Assembly: GCA_963798275.1 (NCBI GenBank)
Contig: CAWCTB010000027.1
Span: 1 to 41,532 of the forward strand
Source of the DNA: CAWCTB01 sp963798275
GTDB taxonomy: Bacteria > Acidobacteriota > Terriglobia > Terriglobales > Acidobacteriaceae
Reading direction: 5' to 3'
Length of the DNA: 41,532 nt
Shown here: piece by piece, positions 16,917 to 23,188 of the stretch
How the letters are laid out: each line of letters begins with the position of its first letter
Position numbering within the stretch: the stretch's first letter is position 1
Translations under genes and position numbers: made by a program
The notes under the pieces: generated by a model
The model's input: only the letters and a program-made list of their open reading frames with translations
Told to the model about the DNA's origin: nothing
The model's database searches: none

Positions 16917-17699
16917 ATGGCCTCGAAAGTTTTCCAGGAAAAACAGATCGAGAAGGAAAAGGAACTCGCGGCAGCCGAGAAGATCGACAAGGAGCCGCTC
17001 AAGGACAAGCACGAGAAGGAACAAAAGAACGAGAAACACGAGAAAGAACTCAAGGAACACAAGGATCAGAAAGAACACAAGGATCAGAAAGAGCAAAAAG
17101 ACAAGCACGAGAAAGAGAAGCACGAGAAGGAACACAAGGAACACCAGAAACCCGAGAAACATGAAGTTAAAGACATAGCGAAAGAGAAGGAGGCGCACAA
17201 AGAACAACTGGAGGTCCTCCAGGCCCAGGTTCCCTCTGCCGAAGCGCCGGCATCAGCCGTCGGGGCAATCCAGAAGTTTACCGACAAGTCGATGGCCCTC
17301 GACAAGGCGTTTCCACCCGAGAAGTTCAAGGTTGAGAAGCTCGAGAAACACGAGAAGCAAGAGAAATTCGAGAAACACGAGAAATTCGAGAAGCACGAGC
17401 TCAAGGATTTCAAGCACGAAAAACTCGAGAAGCACGAGAAATTCGAGAAGCACGAAATACTCGAGTACGCCGGTCCCGCCCATGTTGGACCCGGCGATCC
17501 CGTTGAGCAGCGGCTAGCCGCCCTCGAAGCAGCCGTGACCCAACTGCTGCACTTTATCCCTGAGAACTTGAGGCCCGACCTCAGTCAGGGTGCGCTCAAG
17601 CAGGAACCCGATGTGGCCAAGCAGGGCACATCTGGAGCCGCCAAGCCAACGGAACCTAAGGCTACCGGCGCGCCTGACGCGAAGGGCAGCAAGAGCTAA
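16917..17699 (+). CDS. Lys/Glu/His-rich repeat protein, candidate substrate of the adjacent ATP-grasp ligase
   Basis: A 260-residue protein that I do not recognise by family. Residues about 1-92 are almost only K, E, H, D and Q, in loose repeats such as KEHKDQ and KHEKE. Residues 93-130 are ordinary sequence (VLQAQVPSAEAPASAVGAIQ). Residues 136-181 are a second charged block built on a six-residue unit KFEKHE or KLEKHE. A short coiled-coil-like stretch (VEQRLAALEAAVTQLLHFI, about 196-214) and a disordered Ala/Pro/Lys tail follow. There is no signal peptide or membrane segment. A clear ribosome-binding site (GAGGAGAAAG) precedes the ATG. It is followed by a degenerate ATP-grasp and an ATP-grasp ligase, so a role as a modified precursor, with Lys-Glu or His/Glu-rich repeats as acceptors, is an inference. 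A structural or metal-binding protein is the alternative. Confidence 0.75.
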   Translation: MASKVFQEKQIEKEKELAAAEKIDKEPLKDKHEKEQKNEKHEKELKEHKDQKEHKDQKEQKDKHEKEKHEKEHKEHQKPEKHEVKDIAKEKEAHKEQLEVLQAQVPSAEAPASAVGAIQKFTDKSMALDKAFPPEKFKVEKLEKHEKQEKFEKHEKFEKHELKDFKHEKLEKHEKFEKHEILEYAGPAHVGPGDPVEQRLAALEAAVTQLLHFIPENLRPDLSQGALKQEPDVAKQGTSGAAKPTEPKATGAPDAKGSKS

Positions 17700-17708
17700 T
17701 CTACCGAC

Positions 17709-17729
17709 GGGCGGGTCTGGCCCCCGCCC
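17709..17729 (+). terminator. GC hairpin between the repeat protein and the ATP-grasp pair
   Basis: GGGCGGG (17709-17715) and CCCGCCC (17723-17729) form a perfect 7-bp stem with a 7-nt loop, 10 bp after the stop of the repeat protein. No U-tract follows, so it is more likely a partial terminator or an mRNA-processing/stability element that sets expression of the first gene above the two downstream genes. Confidence 0.5.
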
Positions 17730-17753
17730 CCTTCCTCCTGGAGCAGACCCGAC

Positions 17754-18497
17754 ATGTGGCTGGTACTGTGTCCCGCTTCCGATCCTGTAGGGCTGTGGGC
17801 CTACGACGGTCTCAAACAGCTCGGCTTGGCTCCGGTGGAACTGGTGACCGCGGAGTCGCTGGCTTATGCCAGACTGTGGGAGCATCGGGTGGAGGATAGC
17901 GGCACACACCTGAAGATCACCCTGCCCGACGGCCGTGTCCTCTGCAGTTCGCGAATTCGCGGCGCCCTCAATCGTCTGCTGGCGCCCTCGCAAGTAATTA
18001 CGCAACTCGCTGTGGCATCAGACCAGGCGTACGCTCAGGGAGAGTTGCTGGCTCTTTATCTAAGCTGGTTGCATGGGCTTCCAGGTGTCGTTATCAATCG
18101 CCCCACTCCCCTCGGACTGTGTGGGGCCTGGTATCACATCTCCGAGTGGGTATGCCGCGCGGGCCGGGCCGGCCTGCGAACGCCGGCTTATCGCCAAAGC
18201 GGCCACGATGGGCTGGACCGCGGTTACCGTTCGCTGGCGCCCGAAGGCGCGACGGTGCTAAGTCTGATCACGCTTCGTGGCGAAGTCTTTGGCGGACGGG
18301 TACCTGAAAACGTCGTGCGTGCCTGCGGAAAACTCGCCGAGGAGGCAGGGACCGACATGCTGGGAATTGAATTGTATCTCGCCGAAAACGGGGAATGGAC
18401 GTTTGCTAACGCTGTGCCGTGCCCTGATCTGACGCGCGGCGGCATGCCGCTGCTGCAGCGCCTCACGCAAGTCTTCCTTCAGGAGGGGCGCCCATGA
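17754..18497 (+). CDS. degenerate ATP-grasp-fold protein, partner of the downstream ligase
   Basis: No family is named with confidence, but the 247-residue sequence aligns by eye with the ATP-grasp protein encoded next to it. LSWLHGLPGVVINRPTPLG matches IRWMEIAPARVINRCAPMA in the neighbour. VLSLITLRGEVFGGRV matches LRVHTIGDEVFATAV. GTDMLGIELYLAENGEWTFA matches GLEFAGIDLKVTPDDAVYCF. The segment that in the neighbour carries the ATP-binding lysines is mostly missing, and the metal-ligand FEVNPSP becomes FANAVPCP. It therefore looks like an ATP-grasp relative without catalytic capacity, perhaps a substrate-binding or regulatory subunit. A CTGGAG ribosome-binding site precedes the ATG. The last 4 bp overlap the ligase gene, indicating translational coupling. 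Confidence 0.7.
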   Translation: MWLVLCPASDPVGLWAYDGLKQLGLAPVELVTAESLAYARLWEHRVEDSGTHLKITLPDGRVLCSSRIRGALNRLLAPSQVITQLAVASDQAYAQGELLALYLSWLHGLPGVVINRPTPLGLCGAWYHISEWVCRAGRAGLRTPAYRQSGHDGLDRGYRSLAPEGATVLSLITLRGEVFGGRVPENVVRACGKLAEEAGTDMLGIELYLAENGEWTFANAVPCPDLTRGGMPLLQRLTQVFLQEGRP

Positions 18498-19417
18498 TTC
18501 TGCTCTGTGGTATTCCCTCAGAAACCCCGCTGCGCATGGTGACTTCTGGCCTGGAAGAAATCGGCGCGCCCTTCGTTCTGCTGAATCAGCGCAAGTTCGC
18601 CGGCTGCGAAATCTGGTTCGAAATCAACGATGGCAAAGTCAGCGGTGAGCTGCGCATCGAACAGAATGTTTACAAGTTGCAAGACTTTACCGCCGTTTAC
18701 CCCAGGATGATGGATGACCGTTTCCTGCCGGAACTGGCCGATGAACCGCCAGATTCCAAGTTACGAAACTATTGCCGTTCCTTCCATGACACGTTAATTC
18801 GCTGGATGGAGATTGCTCCCGCGCGGGTCATCAACCGTTGCGCACCCATGGCCAGCAATTCGTCGAAGCCCTATCAGGCACAGTTGATCCGGGAACACGG
18901 ATTTCTCATCCCCGAGACCCTGATCACCAATGACCCGGAGTTGGTCCGGGAATTCCGTGCCAAGCACGGACGCGTCATCTACAAGTCAATCAGCGCCATC
19001 CGGTCCATCGTGCAAGTGCTCGAGGACGAGGACGAAGCGAGGTTGGAACGCATTCGCTGGTGCCCCACGCAGTTTCAGGCGTTCGTGGAGGGGACCAACC
19101 TGCGGGTCCACACCATCGGGGACGAAGTCTTCGCCACTGCGGTGCGCACCGAGGCAACGGATTACAGGTATGCCTCGCGCCAGGCGGGGGAGCCGGCCGC
19201 GTTGCGCGAGGTGGTGCTCTCCGACGAAGTGACCGAACAATGCCTGCAGCTCTCCCGGTCACTCGGTCTGGAATTCGCCGGCATCGATCTGAAAGTGACC
19301 CCTGACGACGCGGTCTACTGTTTCGAAGTGAACCCCAGTCCCGCCTTCAGCTATTACGAAGGCAACGCCGGTCAGCCGATTTCGGCGGCGGTCGCTCGCC
19401 GCCTGGCCGCGGCCTAG
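18494..19417 (+). CDS. ATP-grasp ligase, RimK/MvdC-MvdD-like
   Basis: ATP-grasp enzymes of this group activate a carboxylate as an acyl phosphate and join it to an amine or hydroxyl. The best known relatives are RimK and the graspetide (microviridin) ligases MvdC and MvdD. The 307-residue protein has a pre-ATP-grasp region (VYPRMMDDRFLPEL), RVINRCAPMASNSSKPYQA, GRVIYKSISAIRSIVQV with the nucleotide-binding lysine, QAFVEGTNLRVHTIGDEVFA, and the metal-binding AGIDLKV then FEVNPSPAFSYYE. All expected catalytic features seem present. It overlaps the preceding degenerate ATP-grasp gene by 4 bp and lies two genes after a Lys/Glu repeat protein. A peptide-modifying role is inferred from this context; the actual substrate is unknown. 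Confidence 0.82.
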   Translation: MILLCGIPSETPLRMVTSGLEEIGAPFVLLNQRKFAGCEIWFEINDGKVSGELRIEQNVYKLQDFTAVYPRMMDDRFLPELADEPPDSKLRNYCRSFHDTLIRWMEIAPARVINRCAPMASNSSKPYQAQLIREHGFLIPETLITNDPELVREFRAKHGRVIYKSISAIRSIVQVLEDEDEARLERIRWCPTQFQAFVEGTNLRVHTIGDEVFATAVRTEATDYRYASRQAGEPAALREVVLSDEVTEQCLQLSRSLGLEFAGIDLKVTPDDAVYCFEVNPSPAFSYYEGNAGQPISAAVARRLAAA

Positions 19418-19421
19418 AATT

Positions 19422-19549
19422 GACTGGTCTCATAAACCGGTCTTGAAGGGGCACGGCTTTCAGCCGTGCCGTAACAAGGGCCGGATACATTGGGCTTTAG
19501 CCTCTGAGGGAATCGATCTAAAAGGTCCCCGGGATTTATGAGACTAGTT
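19422..19549. repeat. palindromic MITE-like element, divergent relative of the ~125-bp family
   Basis: Ends are inverted repeats: ACTGGTCTCATAAA at the left and TTTATGAGACTAGT at the right. Inside is the hairpin GGCACGGCTTTCAGCCGTGCC. The architecture (terminal inverted repeat, a gcttgaagggg-like block, a GC palindrome) resembles the four close copies elsewhere in the window, but the terminal sequences differ. It lies 5 bp after the ATP-grasp stop and may double as its transcription terminator. Confidence 0.6.
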
Positions 19550-19837
19550 TTAGGGGCGATGCCGAGACTCCGGAGGTTTGCAGCAGCGCAGGTGTCCTCC
19601 GCTCCGCAACCAGTCCCTACACTTCGTAACAAAAAGGCGGGAAACATCTGCCTGCCCGACGGGTTTCCTCGCTCGTAGTCAGATTGACACTCGATTGGCA
19701 AGGAAGACCGTGGCGCGCCTGTTACGAAAGCTCGCAAGTCTTTGGATCACCATGGTGACCTCGAATGCGCCGCTCACGGCGGCCTCGATTTATGTGGCCG
19801 TACTCCTTATGCAACGAGTGTCCAGGAGTGTTGGACG

Positions 19838-20275
19838 ATGAAGAAAAATCTTTTGCACGCAGCCCTGATCCTTACCCTGTTGGCGGGCGGCATCGCGTTG
19901 TACGCACAGATGGGTCAGGGACAGGGCCAAGGCCAGGGCGGCGGCAGCGGCCAGTGGGGCCACGGCCAGCCCATGACCGCCGAGCAGCGGTTGCAGCGCA
20001 TGACCAGTCAGTTAAACCTCAGCGGTGATCAGCAGCAACAGATCAAGCCCATCCTCGAAAACGAATCCAAACAAATGCAGGCCCTGCGCGACGACTCCTC
20101 GTTGTCGCAGCAGGACCGCATGAGCAAGATGATGCAGATCCGGCAGGACAGCGCCAGCCAGATCAAGCCCATCTTGAATGCCGATCAGCAGGCCAAGTAC
20201 GAGCAGATGATGAGCCACCACGGCCAGGGTGGACCGAGACCGATGCAGCCCCAGGGCCAGCCGCCTCAGCAGTAG
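19838..20275 (+). CDS. Spy/LTXXQ-like periplasmic protein
   Basis: A 145-residue exported protein: signal peptide (LLHAALILTLLAGGIALYAQ), a Gly/Gln-rich linker, then two helical repeats of the LTxxQ type (LNLSGDQQQQIKPIL near residues 59-73 and ILNADQQAKYEQMM near 110-123) and a Pro/Gln-rich tail. Spy-type proteins are small periplasmic chaperones or metal-stress sensors. The similarity is in the LTxxQ-like helices only, so chaperone activity is a family-level inference. The ATG at 19838 is preceded by an AGGAG-like site. An upstream frame from 19742 lacks a signal sequence and is not preferred. It stands alone between the ATP-grasp operon and the convergent peptide cluster. Confidence 0.75.
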   Translation: MKKNLLHAALILTLLAGGIALYAQMGQGQGQGQGGGSGQWGHGQPMTAEQRLQRMTSQLNLSGDQQQQIKPILENESKQMQALRDDSSLSQQDRMSKMMQIRQDSASQIKPILNADQQAKYEQMMSHHGQGGPRPMQPQGQPPQQ

Positions 20276-20516
20276 GTTGAACGAGACCAGCCAGCCGGAT
20301 GGTGCGTGATCGGTTCTGCACACCTTCGCCTGGCATACCGAGGAACCATGCAAGGCGCCGCGCACACCACTCCGGTGGCTGTGTGCGACCTCGCGTGTCA
20401 CCACATCAAGTCGAGCGCACTTCGCCCGGCGGTCGTCGCCAACCTTCTATCTTCCGCGGATCTGTCCTCCAGCCGACGGTCTCGCCGATCGTCGCCCAGG
20501 GCAACGCCACCGTCAA
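20276..20516. other. intergenic region, nothing recognised
   Basis: About 240 bp between the convergent Spy-like gene and the last Cys-rich peptide gene. No gene or strong hairpin was identified. Confidence 0.4.
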
Positions 20517-20679
20517 CTACAGCAGGTAGTGTCTGCTCCGGATGCAGTATCCATACTCGTTACAGCAATAGTCCCCATAGCAACGAAAGAACTGAGGCTC
20601 GACTCCCCCGCTCTCAGCCGTCATAGGAACCGCTAACCCGTTGCAGCGCCTTCTCTGCAGTGAATCCTGGTAGATGCAT
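20517..20679 (-). pseudogene. Cys-rich precursor-like peptide 4, frameshifted
   Basis: From the ATG at 20679 the leader reads MHLPGFTAEKALQRVSGSYD, sharing the M-x-x-P-G-F-T-A-E start of the other three peptides. A strong ribosome-binding site (GTGGAGGTAAG) precedes it. This frame stops after one more residue. A neighbouring frame at once continues with a typical Cys-rich tail (PQFFRCYGDYCCNEYGYCIR) and stops at 20517. One indel near 20615 would restore a peptide of about 53 residues. It is too short and broken to be called by an ORF finder. It is the last gene of the minus-strand cluster. Confidence 0.6.
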
Positions 20680-20813
20680 TTGCTTACCTCCACTTAAGAC
20701 AGATCAAAGGTGAGGAGTCGGTGTGTCCATTCCAGGCCAAGTGCTCAGCTGCTTATTTTTTGGGCGAACTGGACACCGATTCGTCCGAACACCGCAAGCG
20801 GTTTCTCTCTCTA

Positions 20814-21017
20814 TCAAAAACAGCAGTCCCACGGGTGTCCGCCGTGGCGAACGCAAATGCAGCATTGCATGCAGTCGGGATCACCTCCGCAAGTCTGGAA
20901 GCAACTGTTGAAAGCCGGTTGCACATTCCCTGCTGGCAGGTCAGAGTTGCTGCCTGAGTTGTAGAACCGTTTCGTCTTACGAAGAGACATTTCTGCGGAG
21001 TAGCCTGGCATGTTCAT
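20814..21017 (-). CDS. Cys-rich precursor-like peptide 3
   Basis: A 67-residue peptide with the shared leader (MNMPGYSAEMSLRKTKRFYN) and a Cys-rich C-terminus of eight cysteines (SCFQTCGGDPDCMQCCIC, then WDCCF at the end). No signal peptide or membrane segment is present, so export would need a dedicated system or leader removal. An AAGGAGATA ribosome-binding site precedes the ATG. It lies in a same-strand series with three other leader-sharing peptides behind an S8 protease and a PatG-like protein. A role as precursor of a ribosomally made, modified peptide is inferred from the leader/core layout. Confidence 0.72.
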   Translation of the reverse strand: MNMPGYSAEMSLRKTKRFYNSGSNSDLPAGNVQPAFNSCFQTCGGDPDCMQCCICVRHGGHPWDCCF

Positions 21018-21143
21018 GGTATGTATCTCCTTTCTTGCGTTCAGTTCAACCGTTCAGTCAATCCAGAGGTTTGTCGTCACGCGTAGGTGTCAGCCATGGC
21101 GCTGTGCTGCCGGCTGATTGGATTTCTCCAGGCTCTCTTAGCT

Positions 21144-21506
21144 CTAGCAGGCAGCCCAATAGCTACCTCTGCCGGGCCGTGAGCAGAGCTGCTGGCCGCG
21201 ATGCACACCCGTTGTTATGCACTTGCCGCAGTGTTCTCCAACCCCGCCACCCCCATTCCCGCCACCACCACCAGCGCCACCACCGCCTCCATCATTTGCG
21301 TCCTCCGCGCACTGCGCTTTGCAGTAAGCATTGTCGACCGAGCCCCATTCGTACTGGTTGTCGCAGCCATCGTCACAGAAGCCCTGGCTCCTCCGGAGCT
21401 GTGGATAGACTCCTTCAGCACTGCCTGTCCGGTGTGTGCGCGGCAAGCGAAAACGTAGTCTTGCGGCATGAAGTGATTCTCCAGCGGTAAATCCTGGCAT
21501 TCTCAT
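21144..21506 (-). CDS. Cys-rich, Gly-rich precursor-like peptide 2
   Basis: A 120-residue protein starting at the ATG at 21506, preceded by GGGAGGTTG. The open frame continues 40 codons upstream, but only through the decayed PatG-like remnant. The leader is MRMPGFTAGESLHAARLRF. The middle has FCDDGCDNQYEWGSVDNAYC and KAQCAEDA, then about 20 nearly pure glycines interrupted by A, N and V (roughly residues 71-92), then EHCGKCITTGVHRGQQLC and a terminal Cys. Spaced cysteine pairs on both sides of a glycine linker suggest two small modules, or possibly a bacteriocin-like core. It is longer than its sister peptides. Confidence 0.68.
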   Translation of the reverse strand: MRMPGFTAGESLHAARLRFRLPRTHRTGSAEGVYPQLRRSQGFCDDGCDNQYEWGSVDNAYCKAQCAEDANDGGGGGAGGGGGNGGGGVGEHCGKCITTGVHRGQQLCSRPGRGSYWAAC

Positions 21507-21531
21507 TTCAACCTCCCTTTCATTGGTTAGC

Positions 21532-21700
21532 TTATCGCTCGTGGTATGGCGGTAACTTGGCCCTATCGGCGAAAATTCGTCGCTCACATCCACCCGCCAT
21601 CCCGGCAGGAACAATCTCACTTCCAAGCGAGGTCGAGTATCCGCTTGAGTAGATGTCGGAGTGCCTCCACGCCGCCCGCGACAAGCCTGGAGTACAACGA
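21532..21700 (-). pseudogene. decayed 3' end of a second PatG C-terminal-like gene
   Basis: Read on the minus strand, three short pieces in different frames match the C-terminus of the intact neighbour at 21995-22936. These are a GVEALRHLLKRILDLA-like piece (neighbour: GVRKILDVIF), RVDVSDEF (neighbour: ARVDVTDEF) and KLPPYHER with a stop at 21532 (neighbour: KLSPYYGR, stop). The order and spacing agree. The upstream boundary near 21700 is uncertain. It lies immediately before peptide gene 2, just as the intact gene lies immediately before peptide gene 1, which suggests a past duplication of a PatG-like/peptide unit. Confidence 0.6.
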
Positions 21701-21758
21701 CACCTCAAGCTAACCTCGGCTCACTCTGGGACGCCAACTGCCCCTTGGCTCCTTGAGA

Positions 21759-21965
21759 CTAGATAACGCCGGTCCAGGTATTCAGCACCGTACCGTCCTC
21801 GCAGACGCAAACATCGATGTTGCAATTGCATCGAACGGTCTTTAATTTCATGCGTTGCGGCGTAACTGTCAGCCTTTCGCTTGAATCTGCGAAGTCCATA
21901 GTGTGTTGATAGTCTCTGCTGCTGTCTGTCATCGACTTTTCTGCGGTAAATCCAGGTATACGCAT
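21759..21965 (-). CDS. Cys-rich precursor-like peptide 1
   Basis: A 68-residue peptide 29 bp after the PatG-like gene. It has the shared leader (MRIPGFTAEKSMTDSSRDYQ), a middle region (LTVTPQRMKLKTV) and a compact core with four cysteines in CNCNIDVCVCEDG, ending NTWTGVI. A strong GAGGAGGAAAA ribosome-binding site precedes the ATG at 21965. There is no signal peptide. It is likely translated from the same mRNA as the protease and PatG-like genes. Precursor status is inferred from the leader shared with three paralogues whose C-termini are unrelated except for cysteine richness. Confidence 0.75.
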   Translation of the reverse strand: MRIPGFTAEKSMTDSSRDYQHTMDFADSSERLTVTPQRMKLKTVRCNCNIDVCVCEDGTVLNTWTGVI

Positions 21966-21994
21966 TTTATTTTCCTCCTCTTGAGTCCTAGTCC

Positions 21995-22936
21995 TTATCG
22001 GCCGTAATATGGCGACAGCTTTGTCACCAGGAACGGAAATTCATCGGTCACGTCCACCCGCGCAAAGCACTGGTCGTCCACGTCCGTGCCGCGGTTGGTG
22101 TAGGTGAAGATCACGTCCAGGATTTTGCGCACGCCGCTCAGTGCAGATCCCTGGATGTCCACCCCGGTGAGCGAACAGTTCTGCGCGAAATACTCCGCGG
22201 CCTTGGCATAGATCGCCTGATAACGCACCGCCAGGTAGTTCAGGGCGCGATGCTCGTCAGAGTCTCCAGCGTTGTCGGCCATCTGCATGATCCGGTCAAA
22301 TAGTTCCTCCGCTGCGGGCGCAAACTCCTTTGCCGAAGTCTTCTCCGGCTTGGGAATCGACTTGATCAGCGCGTCGCGGTCGAACGAGTAGATCTGGTCG
22401 AAAACCACGATGGGGACCATCAGGCCGTTGCACATCTGTGGCGAGGCGATCGGTCCCTTCATTCCGATTACCACGTCCAAATCCAGGGGGCTGGGGTTGG
22501 GGCGGATCGCGTCTACCAGTAGGCCCAGGTCTGCAGGGTCGCGTGGCGTAACGATGTAGGTTTCCAGCCCCTCCACCGTCATAACAAAGCAGCACTGCCG
22601 CACCAGGTAGCGGTTCTCAGGCTTGGAAAGCACGGTGTGCAGCGCCTGCCGGTCCGTGAGCCCCGAAGTCTTGTCCCGGCCGGTGGCTTGGGCGACTTCC
22701 TTCTCCACGGAAACGCTCGGAAACCGCGCCTCAATATTACCGATGGCATAGATCCAGGAAGGTGGCGCTGCTGTTCCGCCATTGGCGGCTGGCGCCGTTC
22801 CGCAGGTCGCGCATGCTTGCGGAGAGACGGCCCTCGTCGCCGACCCGACGGAAGCGGCAACGGTGGCGGGTGGTTCATCCCGGACAGCGGATGCGTTTAC
22901 GCTCTGTTCTTGAACTTCAGGCTGACAATGCTCCAT
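21995..22936 (-). CDS. PatG C-terminal-domain-like protein (cyanobactin maturation family)
   Basis: A 313-residue protein resembling the C-terminal region of the cyanobactin protease PatG, found outside cyanobacteria as a separate gene. The N-terminal ~65 residues are Ala/Pro-rich and contain a CATCG motif. The conserved part follows: SWIYAIGNIEARFPSVSVEK, QATGRDKTSGLTDRQALHTV, CFVMTVEGLETYIVTPRDPA, VIGMKGPIASPQMCNGLMVP, then LNYLAVRYQAIYAKAAEYFA and VDVTDEFPFLVTKLSPYYGR at the end. The ATG at 22936 follows GAAGGAGGACTAC at ideal spacing; a TTG at 22951 is not preferred. The function of this domain is unknown even in PatG. It sits between a CxxC protein and peptide 1 in one same-strand unit with the S8 protease. 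Confidence 0.83.
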   Translation of the reverse strand: MEHCQPEVQEQSVNASAVRDEPPATVAASVGSATRAVSPQACATCGTAPAANGGTAAPPSWIYAIGNIEARFPSVSVEKEVAQATGRDKTSGLTDRQALHTVLSKPENRYLVRQCCFVMTVEGLETYIVTPRDPADLGLLVDAIRPNPSPLDLDVVIGMKGPIASPQMCNGLMVPIVVFDQIYSFDRDALIKSIPKPEKTSAKEFAPAAEELFDRIMQMADNAGDSDEHRALNYLAVRYQAIYAKAAEYFAQNCSLTGVDIQGSALSGVRKILDVIFTYTNRGTDVDDQCFARVDVTDEFPFLVTKLSPYYGR

Positions 22937-22972
22937 GTAGTCCTCCTTCAATACCGGTTTCTGGTGCGGACA

Positions 22973-23173
22973 TTAGCGGGAGAAGGTCATCCACCGATTC
23001 AGCGCCGCTGCCCGCTTCTGACAGCCGCCGCACGGTTTGATGCCCATGGCGTAGGTCGCTCTCTTGATGAGGTCCCCGAGACCGACTTCTTCTTCGATCA
23101 GAAATCCAGGAAGCCGCACTTGATGGGCCGGGCGTTCCTTCCGATCAGGCACTGCCGCGCTTGGTTTCTTCAC
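22973..23173 (-). CDS. small CxxC protein with PGF motif
   Basis: A 66-residue protein starting at a GTG (23173) with a GGAGG site. After a basic N-terminus it reads VRLPGFLIEEEVGLGDLIKR, then GIKPCGGCQKRAAALNRWMTF. The PCGGC pair could bind a metal or undergo modification. The PGF segment resembles the leaders of the four Cys-rich peptides, although it is 18 residues in rather than at the very start. I have seen this small protein pattern next to PatG-like genes but know of no assigned role. It lies 15 bp after the protease stop and 36 bp before the PatG-like start, so it is surely in the same operon. Confidence 0.75.
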   Translation of the reverse strand: MKKPSAAVPDRKERPAHQVRLPGFLIEEEVGLGDLIKRATYAMGIKPCGGCQKRAAALNRWMTFSR

Positions 23174-23188
23174 TGTGCTGCCTCCGAG

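Noticed and set aside
16798..17178. Arg/Lys/Asn-rich 126-codon frame and Leu/Phe-rich opposite-strand frames at 16806-17483
   Set aside because: They are alternate readings of the AAG/GAG/CAC repeats encoding the Lys/Glu-rich protein. The in-phase frame has the ribosome-binding site and a sensible non-repeat C-terminus.
16980..17470. Short repeats in the Lys/Glu gene as a CRISPR array
   Set aside because: The repeats are codon-phased, irregular in length and lack unique spacers of constant size.
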